Shown here: positions 33,354 through 43,868 of the stretch, piece after piece | Layout: every line of letters starts with the position of its first letter | Position numbering within the stretch: the stretch's first letter is position 1 | From: an uncultured Mycoplasmatota bacterium | Lineage (GTDB): Bacteria; Bacillota_I; Bacilli_A; RF39; UBA660 | DNA: 64,000 nt | Direction of reading: 5' to 3' | NCBI GenBank assembly: GCA_946403755.1 | Contig: CAMJBC010000002.1 | Location: forward strand, 62,001 to 126,000 | Translations under genes and position numbers: made by a program | Notes under the pieces: generated by a model | Databases searched by the model: none | What the model saw: the letters and a program-made list of their open reading frames with translations, nothing else | Told to the model about the DNA's origin: nothing

Positions 33354-34748
33354 AATTTTTTCTTTTAATATTTTTATTTCTTCTTGAAGTTTAGTATTTG
33401 TTTTTAACTCTTTAGAAATTTTATCACAAGAATAAATAACTGTTGAATGGTCTCTACCTCCCATTTCAAGCCCTATTCTTTCTAATGTTTCATCTGTCAT
33501 AAATTTACACAAGTACATTGCTATGCTTCTAGCATCAGTAACTTTCTTTTTCTTCATTTTACCTTTTAACATAGATACTTCTAAATCATAGAATTTAGCA
33601 ACTACATCTATTATCTTAGCTAAAGAATTTGTTTTATAAACTCTTTCTTGAACATATTCTTCAAGTGCATTTTTAGCTTCATCTAATGAGAAGTTATCTA
33701 TATGAAACATTGTTTTGTAATAAAATAATCTTTTTAAGCATCCTTCTAGATTTCTAATATTAGATCCACAATAATTAACTATATAATCAAGTACTTCATT
33801 ATTTAAATCTAAATCAAAATCATATACTTTATTTTTATTAAGAATAATTTTCTTCTTTAACTCATTATCTGGTGGATTAATACATTCTGTTAATCCCCAA
33901 CTAAATCTAGTTTTTAATCTATCTTCTAATAATTTAAAATCATTAACAGATCTATCTGATGCCATAATAATTTGTTTATTAGAATCATATAATTCATTAA
34001 ATGTATTATAAAATTCAGTTTGTGTTTTTGTATAACGTTCAAATTGCTGTATATCATCTATTATTAATACATCTATATTTCTATATTTATTTCTAAACGC
34101 TGTTATATATTTAATGTTATTATCATTACTTCCTTTAGTATTAGCTATTACTCTATAATCATTCATAAATTGATCAGCAGTAACGTACAATACTTTTTTA
34201 TCTGAATTACTAACAATATAATTACCAATAGCATGCATTAAATGTGTTTTACCAAGTCCGCTCTTAGAATATAAGAAATATGGATTATATAATTTACCTG
34301 GATTTTGTGCTACTGCTAAAGCTGATCCGTAAGCTAACTTATTAGATTCACCAACTACAAAATTATCAAAAGTATATAACACATTAAAATTACTACTATA
34401 ATTATAGTTATTTAAATCATCTTCTAATTTAATATCAACAGAACTATTATCTTCTATCTTTTGTATTATCTTTTTAGTATCTTCTTTCTCTTTTAAACTA
34501 GAAAACTGTTCATACTTTATTACACATGAATCATTAGTAATATCATTTAATATTTCTTCTATTGTAGAACTATAATTCTTTTCTATAGTTTGCAATAATA
34601 ATTCATTTTCTCCATTTATTGTTAAAACGATTTCATTATCTTTATAGGAATATATATACAAGTCTTTTAGCATTGTATTAAATGACATCAAAGAAACTTT
34701 ATTTTTTAAGTTAACAAGTAATTTTTCCAAAACCTCATCCTTTGTCAT
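33345..34748 (-). CDS. dnaA: Chromosomal replication initiator DnaA
   Basis: YSKSGLGKTHLMHAIGNYI, LIIDDIQQF, GGRDHSTVIYSCDKI. Confidence 0.97.
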   Translation of the reverse strand: MTKDEVLEKLLVNLKNKVSLMSFNTMLKDLYIYSYKDNEIVLTINGENELLLQTIEKNYSSTIEEILNDITNDSCVIKYEQFSSLKEKEDTKKIIQKIEDNSSVDIKLEDDLNNYNYSSNFNVLYTFDNFVVGESNKLAYGSALAVAQNPGKLYNPYFLYSKSGLGKTHLMHAIGNYIVSNSDKKVLYVTADQFMNDYRVIANTKGSNDNNIKYITAFRNKYRNIDVLIIDDIQQFERYTKTQTEFYNTFNELYDSNKQIIMASDRSVNDFKLLEDRLKTRFSWGLTECINPPDNELKKKIILNKNKVYDFDLDLNNEVLDYIVNYCGSNIRNLEGCLKRLFYYKTMFHIDNFSLDEAKNALEEYVQERVYKTNSLAKIIDVVAKFYDLEVSMLKGKMKKKKVTDARSIAMYLCKFMTDETLERIGLEMGGRDHSTVIYSCDKISKELKTNTKLQEEIKILKEKICE

Positions 34749-35040
34749 TTCTACATTCCTTTCGTATAAATGTTCTTTCTATAAAAATTATAAAAATTAA
34801 TTATTTTAATGTCAAATAAAAAAACTTATTAACAAATATACTAACAAGTTATACACAATTTGTAAATAATTTTTTCATTATAAATAAAGGTAAAAAATAT
34901 AGTTATCAACAATATCAACATTTTTAAATACAAATTAACATAAAAATGTTCATAACTTGTTGATAAGTTAACATAAAATGTTAATTTAGTGTTTATAACT
35001 TAACATAATGTTAAAAAAATATGGTATAAAATTATTAATA
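34749..35040. other. oriC subregion upstream of dnaA
   Basis: TTATACACA (34849..34857), TTATCAACA (34903..34911), TGTTGATAA (34958..34966), strongly AT-rich, gene orientation diverges here. Confidence 0.75.
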
Positions 35041-35065
35041 TGATAAAATAATAATAGGAGAGAAA

Positions 35066-36526
35066 ATGAATAATAAGGAAGATATAGAAAATTATTTTTT
35101 AGAATTATATAGAAAAACTAAAAATTATAGTTATGAAAAATTTTTAGAAAAAGTTTATCATTATAATGTATCAATTGGTGATTATAATAAACCAATATTT
35201 TTTGATTTACAAAAAACTATATTTGAAGCTTTAAAACAAGATACTAATGTAAAACCAGAAATTAAGTATTGGGATTCTTTAGGATGGACTAATACTTTTA
35301 TTCTTTTTAATAAATTTTTTAATTATTATAATAAGGTTATATTAGATTTTCCTATTTTTAATTATGATATGGATAAAATATGTCCAACTATTATAAACTT
35401 TATTATATATAATAGTATTACTTGTAAAATTAGTGTTCATAAGAATAATAAGAATCCTCTATTTAAAATTGAAGTTTATGATATTAAAGATGCTAATAGA
35501 TTAATAGATTTCTTTGAAAGTAATAATAAAATAAAAAATGTAGTTAAATCTAGAGTTTTTCCTTTATTAATTCAAAAATATTATATAGGTATATATAGAG
35601 AATATGATCCATATGATTTTAAAAGTACATATTTAAGATATTTATATGAATTTTTTTCTATATGCAAAGAAGAAAAAGAAGTACTAATAAGTAGATTTAG
35701 AGATTTTTTAAGTAAAATATATAGATTTGAAATAAATCCTAATGAAAAAAGAATGTTAGGTTTTATAATTGATTATATATATCAATATGAAAATATAAAT
35801 AGTTATGAAAAATTATTTATAAATAATAAAAGTTTAAAACTTAGTGGATATAATTGTAATTATTATAATTTTATAGCAGATGAACAAGGCAATATGAAAT
35901 TTATTCTAAAAGAAGATCAAAGTGTAGTAGTGCAATATGGTAGTTTAGAATTTTTAAGTTTAGTATATTCTAAGTTTTATGAAAATAATGTTAAGACTCA
36001 TGATTCAGATAGAATATATGATGATTTTTGTGGTATGTATGATAGTATCTTATCTAATAATTTTGAAAATATAAATGTATTATTAAAGCTAGTAGATGAC
36101 AATAAAATGAATATGACATATAAAAAGATGTATTTAATGGCAAGTGCATATTTTGCACACAAAAAATTAGGAATAGGTATAGAAATTATTGATAATATTT
36201 TAGATAGACTATTATCTGAATTAGAAGGTGTAAAGTATACAAAAGAAAAAAGTATAGATTTAGGTAACAAATATATATTGACAGAAGAGTATGGAAATAA
36301 AATTGTAAATTTAAATAACGGTAAAATGATAACTATAAAAGATTACTTTGTTAAAAATAATATAACATCAATTATTAATCCAGAAGATATTATTAATTTA
36401 AAAGATGGATCTACTACTAATGGAAAAGTATTTCTTGATAACATTTCTAAATTAATATCAAAATATAATGATTTTAATGAATTAATAAAAAATGAAATAA
36501 GTAGTATAGAAAAGCAAAATAATTGA
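35066..36526 (+). CDS. Uncharacterised 486-aa protein between oriC and rpmH
   Basis: Long ORF with GGAGAG RBS; no motif recognised. Confidence 0.7.
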   Translation: MNNKEDIENYFLELYRKTKNYSYEKFLEKVYHYNVSIGDYNKPIFFDLQKTIFEALKQDTNVKPEIKYWDSLGWTNTFILFNKFFNYYNKVILDFPIFNYDMDKICPTIINFIIYNSITCKISVHKNNKNPLFKIEVYDIKDANRLIDFFESNNKIKNVVKSRVFPLLIQKYYIGIYREYDPYDFKSTYLRYLYEFFSICKEEKEVLISRFRDFLSKIYRFEINPNEKRMLGFIIDYIYQYENINSYEKLFINNKSLKLSGYNCNYYNFIADEQGNMKFILKEDQSVVVQYGSLEFLSLVYSKFYENNVKTHDSDRIYDDFCGMYDSILSNNFENINVLLKLVDDNKMNMTYKKMYLMASAYFAHKKLGIGIEIIDNILDRLLSELEGVKYTKEKSIDLGNKYILTEEYGNKIVNLNNGKMITIKDYFVKNNITSIINPEDIINLKDGSTTNGKVFLDNISKLISKYNDFNELIKNEISSIEKQNN

Positions 36527-36581
36527 CAATTAGAAATTGTTATAATATAATCTTAGTCAGTTGAAGAAAGGGAGGATAATA

Positions 36582-36704
36582 ATGAAAAGAACATTTCAAC
36601 CAAATAATAGTAAAAAGAGTAAAACTTCTGGATTTTTAGCTAGAAGAGGAACTAGTGTATTAAAATCAAGAAGAGCAAAAGGAAGAAAAGAATTAGCAAA
36701 ATAA
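36582..36704 (+). CDS. rpmH: 50S ribosomal protein L34
   Basis: [40 protein letters not shown] (below ORF-track length cutoff); GGGAGG RBS. Confidence 0.95.
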   Translation: MKRTFQPNNSKKSKTSGFLARRGTSVLKSRRAKGRKELAK

Positions 36705-36749
36705 AATACTTTAAATAAAGTATTTTTTTTTATATAATAATGTTGCCAG

Positions 36750-37079
36750 GTGAGTTATATGAATAAAAAGTATATAATAAGGAAAAATGAAGAAATACAA
36801 AGTATAATAAATAATTCATCTAAAAAAGTTAGTAAATCTTTTGTAATTTATTATTTAAAAAATAATTATGATTACAATAGATATTGTATAAGTGTTAGTA
36901 AAAAAATAGGTAAGGCAAATATAAGAAATTTATATAAAAGAAGAATAAAAGATATATTAATGAAAAATAAACTAGATAAATCTTATGATTGTGTTATAAT
37001 ACTTAGGAAAGCGATTTTAGATATTAATTATATTAATATAAAAGAAGAATTATTAAATATTTTGGAGGAGTTAAAATGA
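36750..37079 (+). CDS. rnpA: Ribonuclease P protein component
   Basis: Between rpmH and yidC; SVSKKIGKANIRNLYKRRIKDIL. Confidence 0.92.
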   Translation: MSYMNKKYIIRKNEEIQSIINNSSKKVSKSFVIYYLKNNYDYNRYCISVSKKIGKANIRNLYKRRIKDILMKNKLDKSYDCVIILRKAILDINYINIKEELLNILEELK

Positions 37080-37987
37080 AGAAAAAAATAATAGTATTAG
37101 TTTTACTATTAGTAATGTTATGTGGTTGTACAAAGAGAGCTCAATTAGTTAATGAAGATAATAGTACTAAATCATATGTTACAAATATAATATGTAGACC
37201 TGAAAGTAAAGAATTAGTTGAAGCATATGATAGATTAGGAAATGAAACAAAAGTTGATTATTCTGAATTACCAGCTTGTAAAGATTTAAAAATTAATTCA
37301 GGTGGTTATGAAGGATTATGGACATCATTATTTGTAAAACCATTAGCATGGTTAATAGTAAAAATAGGTTTAATAGTTAAAAATAATGGTGTTGCTATTA
37401 TGATAATGGGATTTGTTTTAAGAGCAGCATTATATCCAATATCTAAAAAATCTACAAATATGAGTGAAAATATGAAAAAAGCTCAAAAAGATATGGAAAG
37501 AATAGAAAAGAAATATCAAGGAAAAGATGACAAAGATTCAATGATGGCTAAGAGCCAAGAAATGATGTTAATATATAAAAAATATGATATTAATCCATTT
37601 GCTAGTTGTTTATTTGCATTTTTGCAAATGCCTATATTCTTTGCTTTCTTAGAAGCAGTTTATAGAGTACCAGCTTTCTTTGAAAAAGATTTCTTAGTAT
37701 TTAATTTAGGAACAACTCCATTAGAAGGATTTCAAGTTGGAAATTATTGGTATATATTATTAGTTGCAATAATAATAGGATGTACATATTTCTCATTCAA
37801 GAATATTAATTCAACAACTGGTGATGAAACTCAACAAAAACAAATGAAAATAATGAGTATATCAATGGTAGTATTTATTAGTATTATGTCATTCTCATTA
37901 CCAACTTCAATAGCTTTATATTGGATCGTATCTAGTGGATTTACAATAGTTCAAAACTATATAGTCAAAAAGAAAGGAACAAATTAA
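37076..37987 (+). CDS. yidC: Membrane insertase YidC/SpoIIIJ
   Basis: Lipobox VLLLVMLCGC; LRAALYPISKKSTNMSENMKKAQKDM... Confidence 0.94.
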   Translation: MKKKIIVLVLLLVMLCGCTKRAQLVNEDNSTKSYVTNIICRPESKELVEAYDRLGNETKVDYSELPACKDLKINSGGYEGLWTSLFVKPLAWLIVKIGLIVKNNGVAIMIMGFVLRAALYPISKKSTNMSENMKKAQKDMERIEKKYQGKDDKDSMMAKSQEMMLIYKKYDINPFASCLFAFLQMPIFFAFLEAVYRVPAFFEKDFLVFNLGTTPLEGFQVGNYWYILLVAIIIGCTYFSFKNINSTTGDETQQKQMKIMSISMVVFISIMSFSLPTSIALYWIVSSGFTIVQNYIVKKKGTN

Positions 37988-37988
37988 T

Positions 37989-38618
37989 ATGGAAAAATAT
38001 AAATTTCAAGCAAAGAGTAAAGATGGTCTATTAGAAAAAGCTTTAGAAGAATTAAATGAAAAAGAAGAAAATATAATTACTAATTTATATGAAGAAAAAG
38101 GTGGATTATTTAGTGGTAAAAAATATACATTAGAAGTAGTTAAATTATCTGATGTTGCTGAAATAGGTAAAGAAGTATTAAAAGAATTATTATTATCTTT
38201 AAATATTAAAGCTAATGTTGAAACTAAAATAAGAGAAGGAAAAATTAAATATGAAATTTATTCACAAAATAATTCAGTATTAATTGGTAAAAAAGGTCAT
38301 ATTTTAGATTCAATTCAAACTTATGTAAGACAAGCTATTTATAATGCTATAGATTTATATGTTAATATTACAATTGATGTTGAAAAATATAAAGAAAAAC
38401 AAAATTATTTCTTAGAAAAGAAAGTTAAAAAAATAGCTAGAGATGTAACTTTATCTAAAGTAGATGTTAAATTAGATCCGATGAACTCATATGAAAGAAA
38501 ATTAGTACATGAAGCACTACAAGGATTTAAATATATAGTTACTGAGTCTGAAGGTGAAGAACCTAATAGATGTGTAGTAATAAAATATAGTGAAAATAAA
38601 GAAGAAACAGAAGAGTAG
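37989..38618 (+). CDS. jag: Jag/KhpB RNA-binding protein
   Basis: IGKKGHILDSIQTYVRQA and R3H domain; downstream of yidC. Confidence 0.9.
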   Translation: MEKYKFQAKSKDGLLEKALEELNEKEENIITNLYEEKGGLFSGKKYTLEVVKLSDVAEIGKEVLKELLLSLNIKANVETKIREGKIKYEIYSQNNSVLIGKKGHILDSIQTYVRQAIYNAIDLYVNITIDVEKYKEKQNYFLEKKVKKIARDVTLSKVDVKLDPMNSYERKLVHEALQGFKYIVTESEGEEPNRCVVIKYSENKEETEE

Positions 38619-38684
38619 AAATACTCTTTTTTGTTTACTTTATATAGTGTTTATGCTATAATCTTGTGGAAAGAAGGGACATAT

Positions 38685-40034
38685 ATGAATGATACAATAT
38701 GTGCAATAGCAACACTTGTTGGTGAAAGTTCAATTAATGTTATAAGAGTTAGTGGAAATAAATCTCTAGAAATAGTTAATAAAATATTTGATAAAGATTT
38801 ATCTAAAAAAGAATCTCATACTATAACATATGGTTTTATAATGGATAAAAATGAACAAGTAGATGAAGTATTAGTATCATATTTTAAAAGTCCTAAATCT
38901 TTTACAACAGAAGATACAGTAGAAATAAATACACATGGTGGTAAGACTTGTGTTAATAAAATAATGGAATTATTATTATCAAATGGATGTAGACTTGCTG
39001 AACCAGGTGAATTTACTAAAAGAGCTTTTTTAAATGGAAGAATAGATTTAATAGAAGCAGAATCAGTTGCTGATATGATTGATTCTAAAACAGATGCTGC
39101 AAGAAAAATGTCTATGAGAGGAATTAATCATGAATTATCTAATAAGATAAATGATTTAAGAAGTAATATATTAACATTAATAGCTAATATAGAAGTAAAT
39201 ATAGATTATCCAGAGTATGAAGACGCAGTAGTAGTTACTAAAGAATTAGTCGATGAAAAAGTTAAATATATAGAAGATAAAATAAAAGAATTATTAGATA
39301 ATAGTAAAAATGGTTTAATAATTAAAAACGGTATTAATATTGCAATAGTTGGTAAACCTAACGTTGGAAAAAGTAGTATTTTAAATGAATTATTAGGTGA
39401 AGAAAAGGCTATTGTTACCGATGTAAAAGGTACTACAAGAGATATAGTTGAAGGAAGTATTACTATTAATGGTATAGAAGTTAATTTCTTTGATACAGCT
39501 GGTATAAGAGAAACTAATGAAGTAGTTGAATCTATTGGTATAGAAAAGAGTATTAAAAAAATTAATGATTCAGATCTTATATTATTTGTAGTAGATTCAT
39601 CAAATGATTTTGATAAAGAAGATGAAAAAGTATTAGATAAAATAAAGAATAAAAAAGTATTAGTTGTGTATAATAAAATTGATTTAGGTAAAAAGAAAAA
39701 TAGTAAATTAGATAAATTTGATAGTATAGAAATAACTACTAAAGAAAAAGATAATATCAAACTATTAAAGGATAAAATAGTAGAAATATTTGATTTAGAT
39801 GACATAACTAATTCAGACTATACATATATATCAAATGCAAGACAAATAGGATTACTTAATAACTGTTTAAGTATTATTAAAGATATAAAGAAAGAATTAA
39901 AAAGTGACACACCAGTTGATCTAATGGAAATTAATATAAAATTATTATGGGAAACATTAGGTGAAATAACTGGTAGTGTATATAAAGATGATTTATTAGA
40001 TGAAATATTTAGTAAATTTTGCTTAGGAAAGTAA
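38685..40034 (+). CDS. mnmE: tRNA modification GTPase MnmE
   Basis: TICAIATLVGESSINVIRVSG, GKPNVGKSSILNELLGEEKAIVTDVKGTTRD, C-terminal FCLGK. Internal start preferred over ORF-track 38631. Confidence 0.95.
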   Translation: MNDTICAIATLVGESSINVIRVSGNKSLEIVNKIFDKDLSKKESHTITYGFIMDKNEQVDEVLVSYFKSPKSFTTEDTVEINTHGGKTCVNKIMELLLSNGCRLAEPGEFTKRAFLNGRIDLIEAESVADMIDSKTDAARKMSMRGINHELSNKINDLRSNILTLIANIEVNIDYPEYEDAVVVTKELVDEKVKYIEDKIKELLDNSKNGLIIKNGINIAIVGKPNVGKSSILNELLGEEKAIVTDVKGTTRDIVEGSITINGIEVNFFDTAGIRETNEVVESIGIEKSIKKINDSDLILFVVDSSNDFDKEDEKVLDKIKNKKVLVVYNKIDLGKKKNSKLDKFDSIEITTKEKDNIKLLKDKIVEIFDLDDITNSDYTYISNARQIGLLNNCLSIIKDIKKELKSDTPVDLMEINIKLLWETLGEITGSVYKDDLLDEIFSKFCLGK

Positions 40035-40035
40035 G

Positions 40036-41907
40036 ATGATTAATATGAAATATGACATTATTGTAGTTGGAGGAGGCCATGCAGGATGTGAGGCTTCTTT
40101 AGCATGTGCAAGAATGGGTAAAAAAACATTATTAATCACAGGCAATTTTAAAAATATAGCTGATATGCCATGTAATCCATCTATAGGAGGTTCTGCTAAA
40201 GGAATAGTAGTTAGAGAAATAGATGCTTTAGGTGGAGAAATGGGTTATAATGCTGATAAAACTCATTTACAAATTAAAATGTTGAATACTAAAAAAGGAC
40301 CTGGAGTTAGATCTTTAAGAGCACAAGGTTGTAAAGTAAATTATCCTAAAGAGATGTTAAAAACTCTTCAAAATCAAGAAAATTTAGATTTATTGGAAGA
40401 CCTTGCTAAAGATTTAATAGTAGATAATAAAGTTATTAAGGGGATTAAAACAGAATCAGGAAAAGAATTTGAATGTAAGGCAGCTATATTAACAACAGGT
40501 ACTTATTTAAATTCAGATATTTTATGTGGACATGAAAGTTATAAAGGTGGACCACATGGTGAAAAGAATTCTATGTATTTAAGTGATTCTTTACAAAAAA
40601 ATGGTATTAAAATAATTAGATTAAAAACTGGTACTCCTCCTAGAATATTAAAAAGTTCAATTAATTTTGATGAAGTAACTATAGAAGAAGGAGATAAAGA
40701 AAAATTAACATTTAGTAATTTTTATGAAGCTAGTTATGATCCTAAAAAGCAAAGACCATGTTATTTAACATATACAAATAAAGAAACTCATAAAATAATA
40801 ATGGATAATTTAGATAAATGTGCTTTATATAGTGGACTAATTAAAGGCGTTGGTCCAAGATATTGTCCATCTATAGAAGATAAAGTAGTTAAATTTAATG
40901 ATAAAGATAGACATCAAATATTCTTAGAGCCAGAACGTAGTGATGATATTGAATATTATGTAGGTGGTTTTAGTACAACAATGCCTCATGAAATACAAGA
41001 ACAATTATTACATACAATGGCTGGTTTAAAAGAATGTGTTATTACTAAATATGGTTATGCTATTGAATATGATGCTATTGATCCAACTCAATTAAATATG
41101 AATTTAGAGAGTAAAATAATAGAGAATTTATTTACTGCTGGTCAAATAAATGGAACAAGTGGATATGAAGAAGCAGCTGCTCAAGGATTAATGGCTGGAA
41201 TAAATGCAGTATTAAAAATAGATAATAAAGAACCATTTATTTTAAAGAGAAATGAAGCATACATAGGTGTTTTAATAGATGATTTAATTAATAAGGGAAT
41301 AACAGAACCATATAGATTATTAACATCAAGAGCAGAATTTAGATTATTATTAAGACATGATAATGCATCATTAAGATTAACTGAATTTGGAAGAAAATTA
41401 GGTTTAATAAATGATGAAAAGTATAATATTTTTAAAAATAAATTAAAAGAAATAGATAAATTAAATGAATATTTAAATAATAATTATTTTGAAAATAATA
41501 AAGAAAATAACAAATTTTTAGAAGCAAATAATTCATCTAAATTAACTGGTAAAGTAAAATTAAGTGAATTAATTAAAAGACCTGAAATAGAATTAAATAG
41601 TTTATTAGATTATTTAAAATATGATTATGATAGAGAAATATCAGAAATAGTTGAAATAAATATTAAATATGAAGGCTATATAAAAAAGACTCAAAATGAA
41701 GTAAATAAGATGTTAAAATTAGAAGAAAAACAAATTCCTGAAGATATAGACTATAATAAGGTTAGAAATATAGCTACAGAAGCAAGACAAAAATTTTCTA
41801 AAATCAGACCATTAACAATAGGTCAAGCATCTAGAATAAGTGGAGTAAATCCATCTGATATTACAATGTTACTTGTATATTTAAAAAAGGAATATAATAA
41901 TGAATAA
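40036..41907 (+). CDS. mnmG: tRNA uridine-5-carboxymethylaminomethyl modification enzyme MnmG
   Basis: VVGGGHAGCEASLACARMG, PCNPSIGGSAKGIVVREIDALGG. Confidence 0.97.
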   Translation: MINMKYDIIVVGGGHAGCEASLACARMGKKTLLITGNFKNIADMPCNPSIGGSAKGIVVREIDALGGEMGYNADKTHLQIKMLNTKKGPGVRSLRAQGCKVNYPKEMLKTLQNQENLDLLEDLAKDLIVDNKVIKGIKTESGKEFECKAAILTTGTYLNSDILCGHESYKGGPHGEKNSMYLSDSLQKNGIKIIRLKTGTPPRILKSSINFDEVTIEEGDKEKLTFSNFYEASYDPKKQRPCYLTYTNKETHKIIMDNLDKCALYSGLIKGVGPRYCPSIEDKVVKFNDKDRHQIFLEPERSDDIEYYVGGFSTTMPHEIQEQLLHTMAGLKECVITKYGYAIEYDAIDPTQLNMNLESKIIENLFTAGQINGTSGYEEAAAQGLMAGINAVLKIDNKEPFILKRNEAYIGVLIDDLINKGITEPYRLLTSRAEFRLLLRHDNASLRLTEFGRKLGLINDEKYNIFKNKLKEIDKLNEYLNNNYFENNKENNKFLEANNSSKLTGKVKLSELIKRPEIELNSLLDYLKYDYDREISEIVEINIKYEGYIKKTQNEVNKMLKLEEKQIPEDIDYNKVRNIATEARQKFSKIRPLTIGQASRISGVNPSDITMLLVYLKKEYNNE

Positions 41908-42610
41908 AGAAGAATTTATTAATTATTGTAAAGATCTTAGTATTGAAATAACAGAAGAATTATATAATGATTTATATAATTATTTTGTTATGTTAAAAGA
42001 ATGGAATGAAAAATTTAATTTAACATCTATATTAGAAAAAAAAGATGTATTCTTATTACATTTTTATGATTCCTTATGTTTATCTAAAGCAATAGATTTA
42101 AATAATGTTAATAGTTTGTTAGATTTTGGTACAGGAGCAGGATTTCCTGGTATGGTAATAGCATTATTATTTAAAAATATTAATGTTACTTTAATTGAAT
42201 CTAATAATAAAAAGTGTAATTTTCTAAATGAATTAAAAAATAAATTTAATTTAAATAATGTAGAAGTAATTAATGATAGAATTGAAAATTATGGAATAAA
42301 TAATAGAGAAAAATATGATGTAGTTACATGTAGAGCAGTTACATCTATTCCAATGATTATTGAACTTTCTACATCTACTGTAAAAGTAGGGGGTTATTTA
42401 TTACCATTAAAATCAGATTGTGAAGAAGAATTAAATAAATATAAATATTTAAATAAAGAATTTAATTTAGAATTAAAAGAAGTTATTAAATATAATTTAC
42501 CAATTACTGATGCAGTAAGAATGATACCAGTTTTTAAGAAAAATAAAGAGACAAATAAAAAATATCCTAGAAATTATGGAACAATTCTTAAAAAATATAA
42601 AAGTCATTGA
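41900..42610 (+). CDS. rsmG: 16S rRNA m7G methyltransferase RsmG
   Basis: KEWNEKFNLTSI, LLDFGTGAGFPGMVIALLF. Confidence 0.94.
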   Translation: MNKEEFINYCKDLSIEITEELYNDLYNYFVMLKEWNEKFNLTSILEKKDVFLLHFYDSLCLSKAIDLNNVNSLLDFGTGAGFPGMVIALLFKNINVTLIESNNKKCNFLNELKNKFNLNNVEVINDRIENYGINNREKYDVVTCRAVTSIPMIIELSTSTVKVGGYLLPLKSDCEEELNKYKYLNKEFNLELKEVIKYNLPITDAVRMIPVFKKNKETNKKYPRNYGTILKKYKSH

Positions 42611-42667
42611 TAAAAATTAAAAAATGAATTAAAATTATAATAGGGAAAAAGATAAAAGGAGAAAGCT

Positions 42668-43780
42668 ATGGAAGACAAAAATAAAAAAGAAATTGTTTTA
42701 ATACCATTAGATGAAATAATACCAAATAGATTTCAACCAAGACTTGCTTTTGATGAAAAAGAATTAAATGATTTAGCTAACTCTATAATTAAATATGGTG
42801 TAATTCAACCTATTGTTGTAAGAAAAATAGGTGAAAAATATGAAATAATAGCAGGTGAAAGAAGATATAAAGCCTCTACAATCGCAGGAATTAAAAAAAT
42901 ACCAGCTATTATTAATAATACTGATGATAATACAAGTGCAGAAATTGCATTATTAGAAAATCTTCAAAGAAAAAATTTAACAGTTATTGAAGAAGCAAAA
43001 TCATTTAAGAAATTAATGGATAGAGGATTCAAACAAGAAACTATTGCGTCTAAATTAGGAATTAGTCAATCTTCTATAGCAAATAAAATTAGACTTCTTA
43101 GTTTACCTAAGAGTGTTCAAAATAGTCTTTTATATAATAAAATATCTGAAAGACACGCTAGAAGTTTATTAACATTAGAAAATGAAGAACAACAAGAAGA
43201 ATTATTAAAGAGGATAGTTAATGAAAAATTGACTGTTAAACAAACAGAAGATGAAGTAAGTAAAATTCTAAATAAAGGAAAAGAGCCAGAAGAACCTGAA
43301 ATAGAAATATTTGATCCAAGTAGTTTTACTTCTTCAGTTAGATATGATAGTGAACCTCCAAAAGAGTATTTCAATCCTAATGTTTATAAAGAAAATGTAA
43401 GTGATAATAAACTAGAAGAAACTAAAAAAATACTAGATAGTATTAATGATAAAAATAGTACTGGTGAAGGTTTGGTAGATGATATAGAAATATTACCTAA
43501 TATAGAGGCTATACCAGATGTATATAGTCAAATTAATCCATTTCAAAATAAAGGATTAATTGATCAAATGTTAGATAATAATGATATGCCTAAAGAAAAA
43601 ATAGAAGAAAAAATAAAAGAAGAAGAAACTAAATATAATTCTAAATTAAATAAGACAGTTGATAGAATTAGAAATTGTATAAAAGAATTAGATATTAACA
43701 AAGAAAGTGTTAAAACAACTGAGATAGATTTAGATAATAAATATAGAATTATAATAGAAATTGATAAAGACGCTGTATAG
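42668..43780 (+). CDS. noc: ParB/Noc family protein, Noc-like
   Basis: ParB CTPase motif AGERRYKA, ENLQRKNLTVIEEA, HTH GISQSSIANKIRLL; downstream of rsmG as noc in Bacillus. Confidence 0.88.
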   Translation: MEDKNKKEIVLIPLDEIIPNRFQPRLAFDEKELNDLANSIIKYGVIQPIVVRKIGEKYEIIAGERRYKASTIAGIKKIPAIINNTDDNTSAEIALLENLQRKNLTVIEEAKSFKKLMDRGFKQETIASKLGISQSSIANKIRLLSLPKSVQNSLLYNKISERHARSLLTLENEEQQEELLKRIVNEKLTVKQTEDEVSKILNKGKEPEEPEIEIFDPSSFTSSVRYDSEPPKEYFNPNVYKENVSDNKLEETKKILDSINDKNSTGEGLVDDIEILPNIEAIPDVYSQINPFQNKGLIDQMLDNNDMPKEKIEEKIKEEETKYNSKLNKTVDRIRNCIKELDINKESVKTTEIDLDNKYRIIIEIDKDAV

Positions 43781-43790
43781 TGTCTTTTTC
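43766..43790 (+). terminator. Intrinsic terminator after noc
   Basis: AAAGAC...GTCTTTTTC. Confidence 0.7.
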
Positions 43791-43868
43791 TTTTTTAAAA
43801 AAATATTTTACTATAATTAAAATAAATGTTATACTAAAGATGTATTAATAAAGAAAAGAGGTAGAAAT

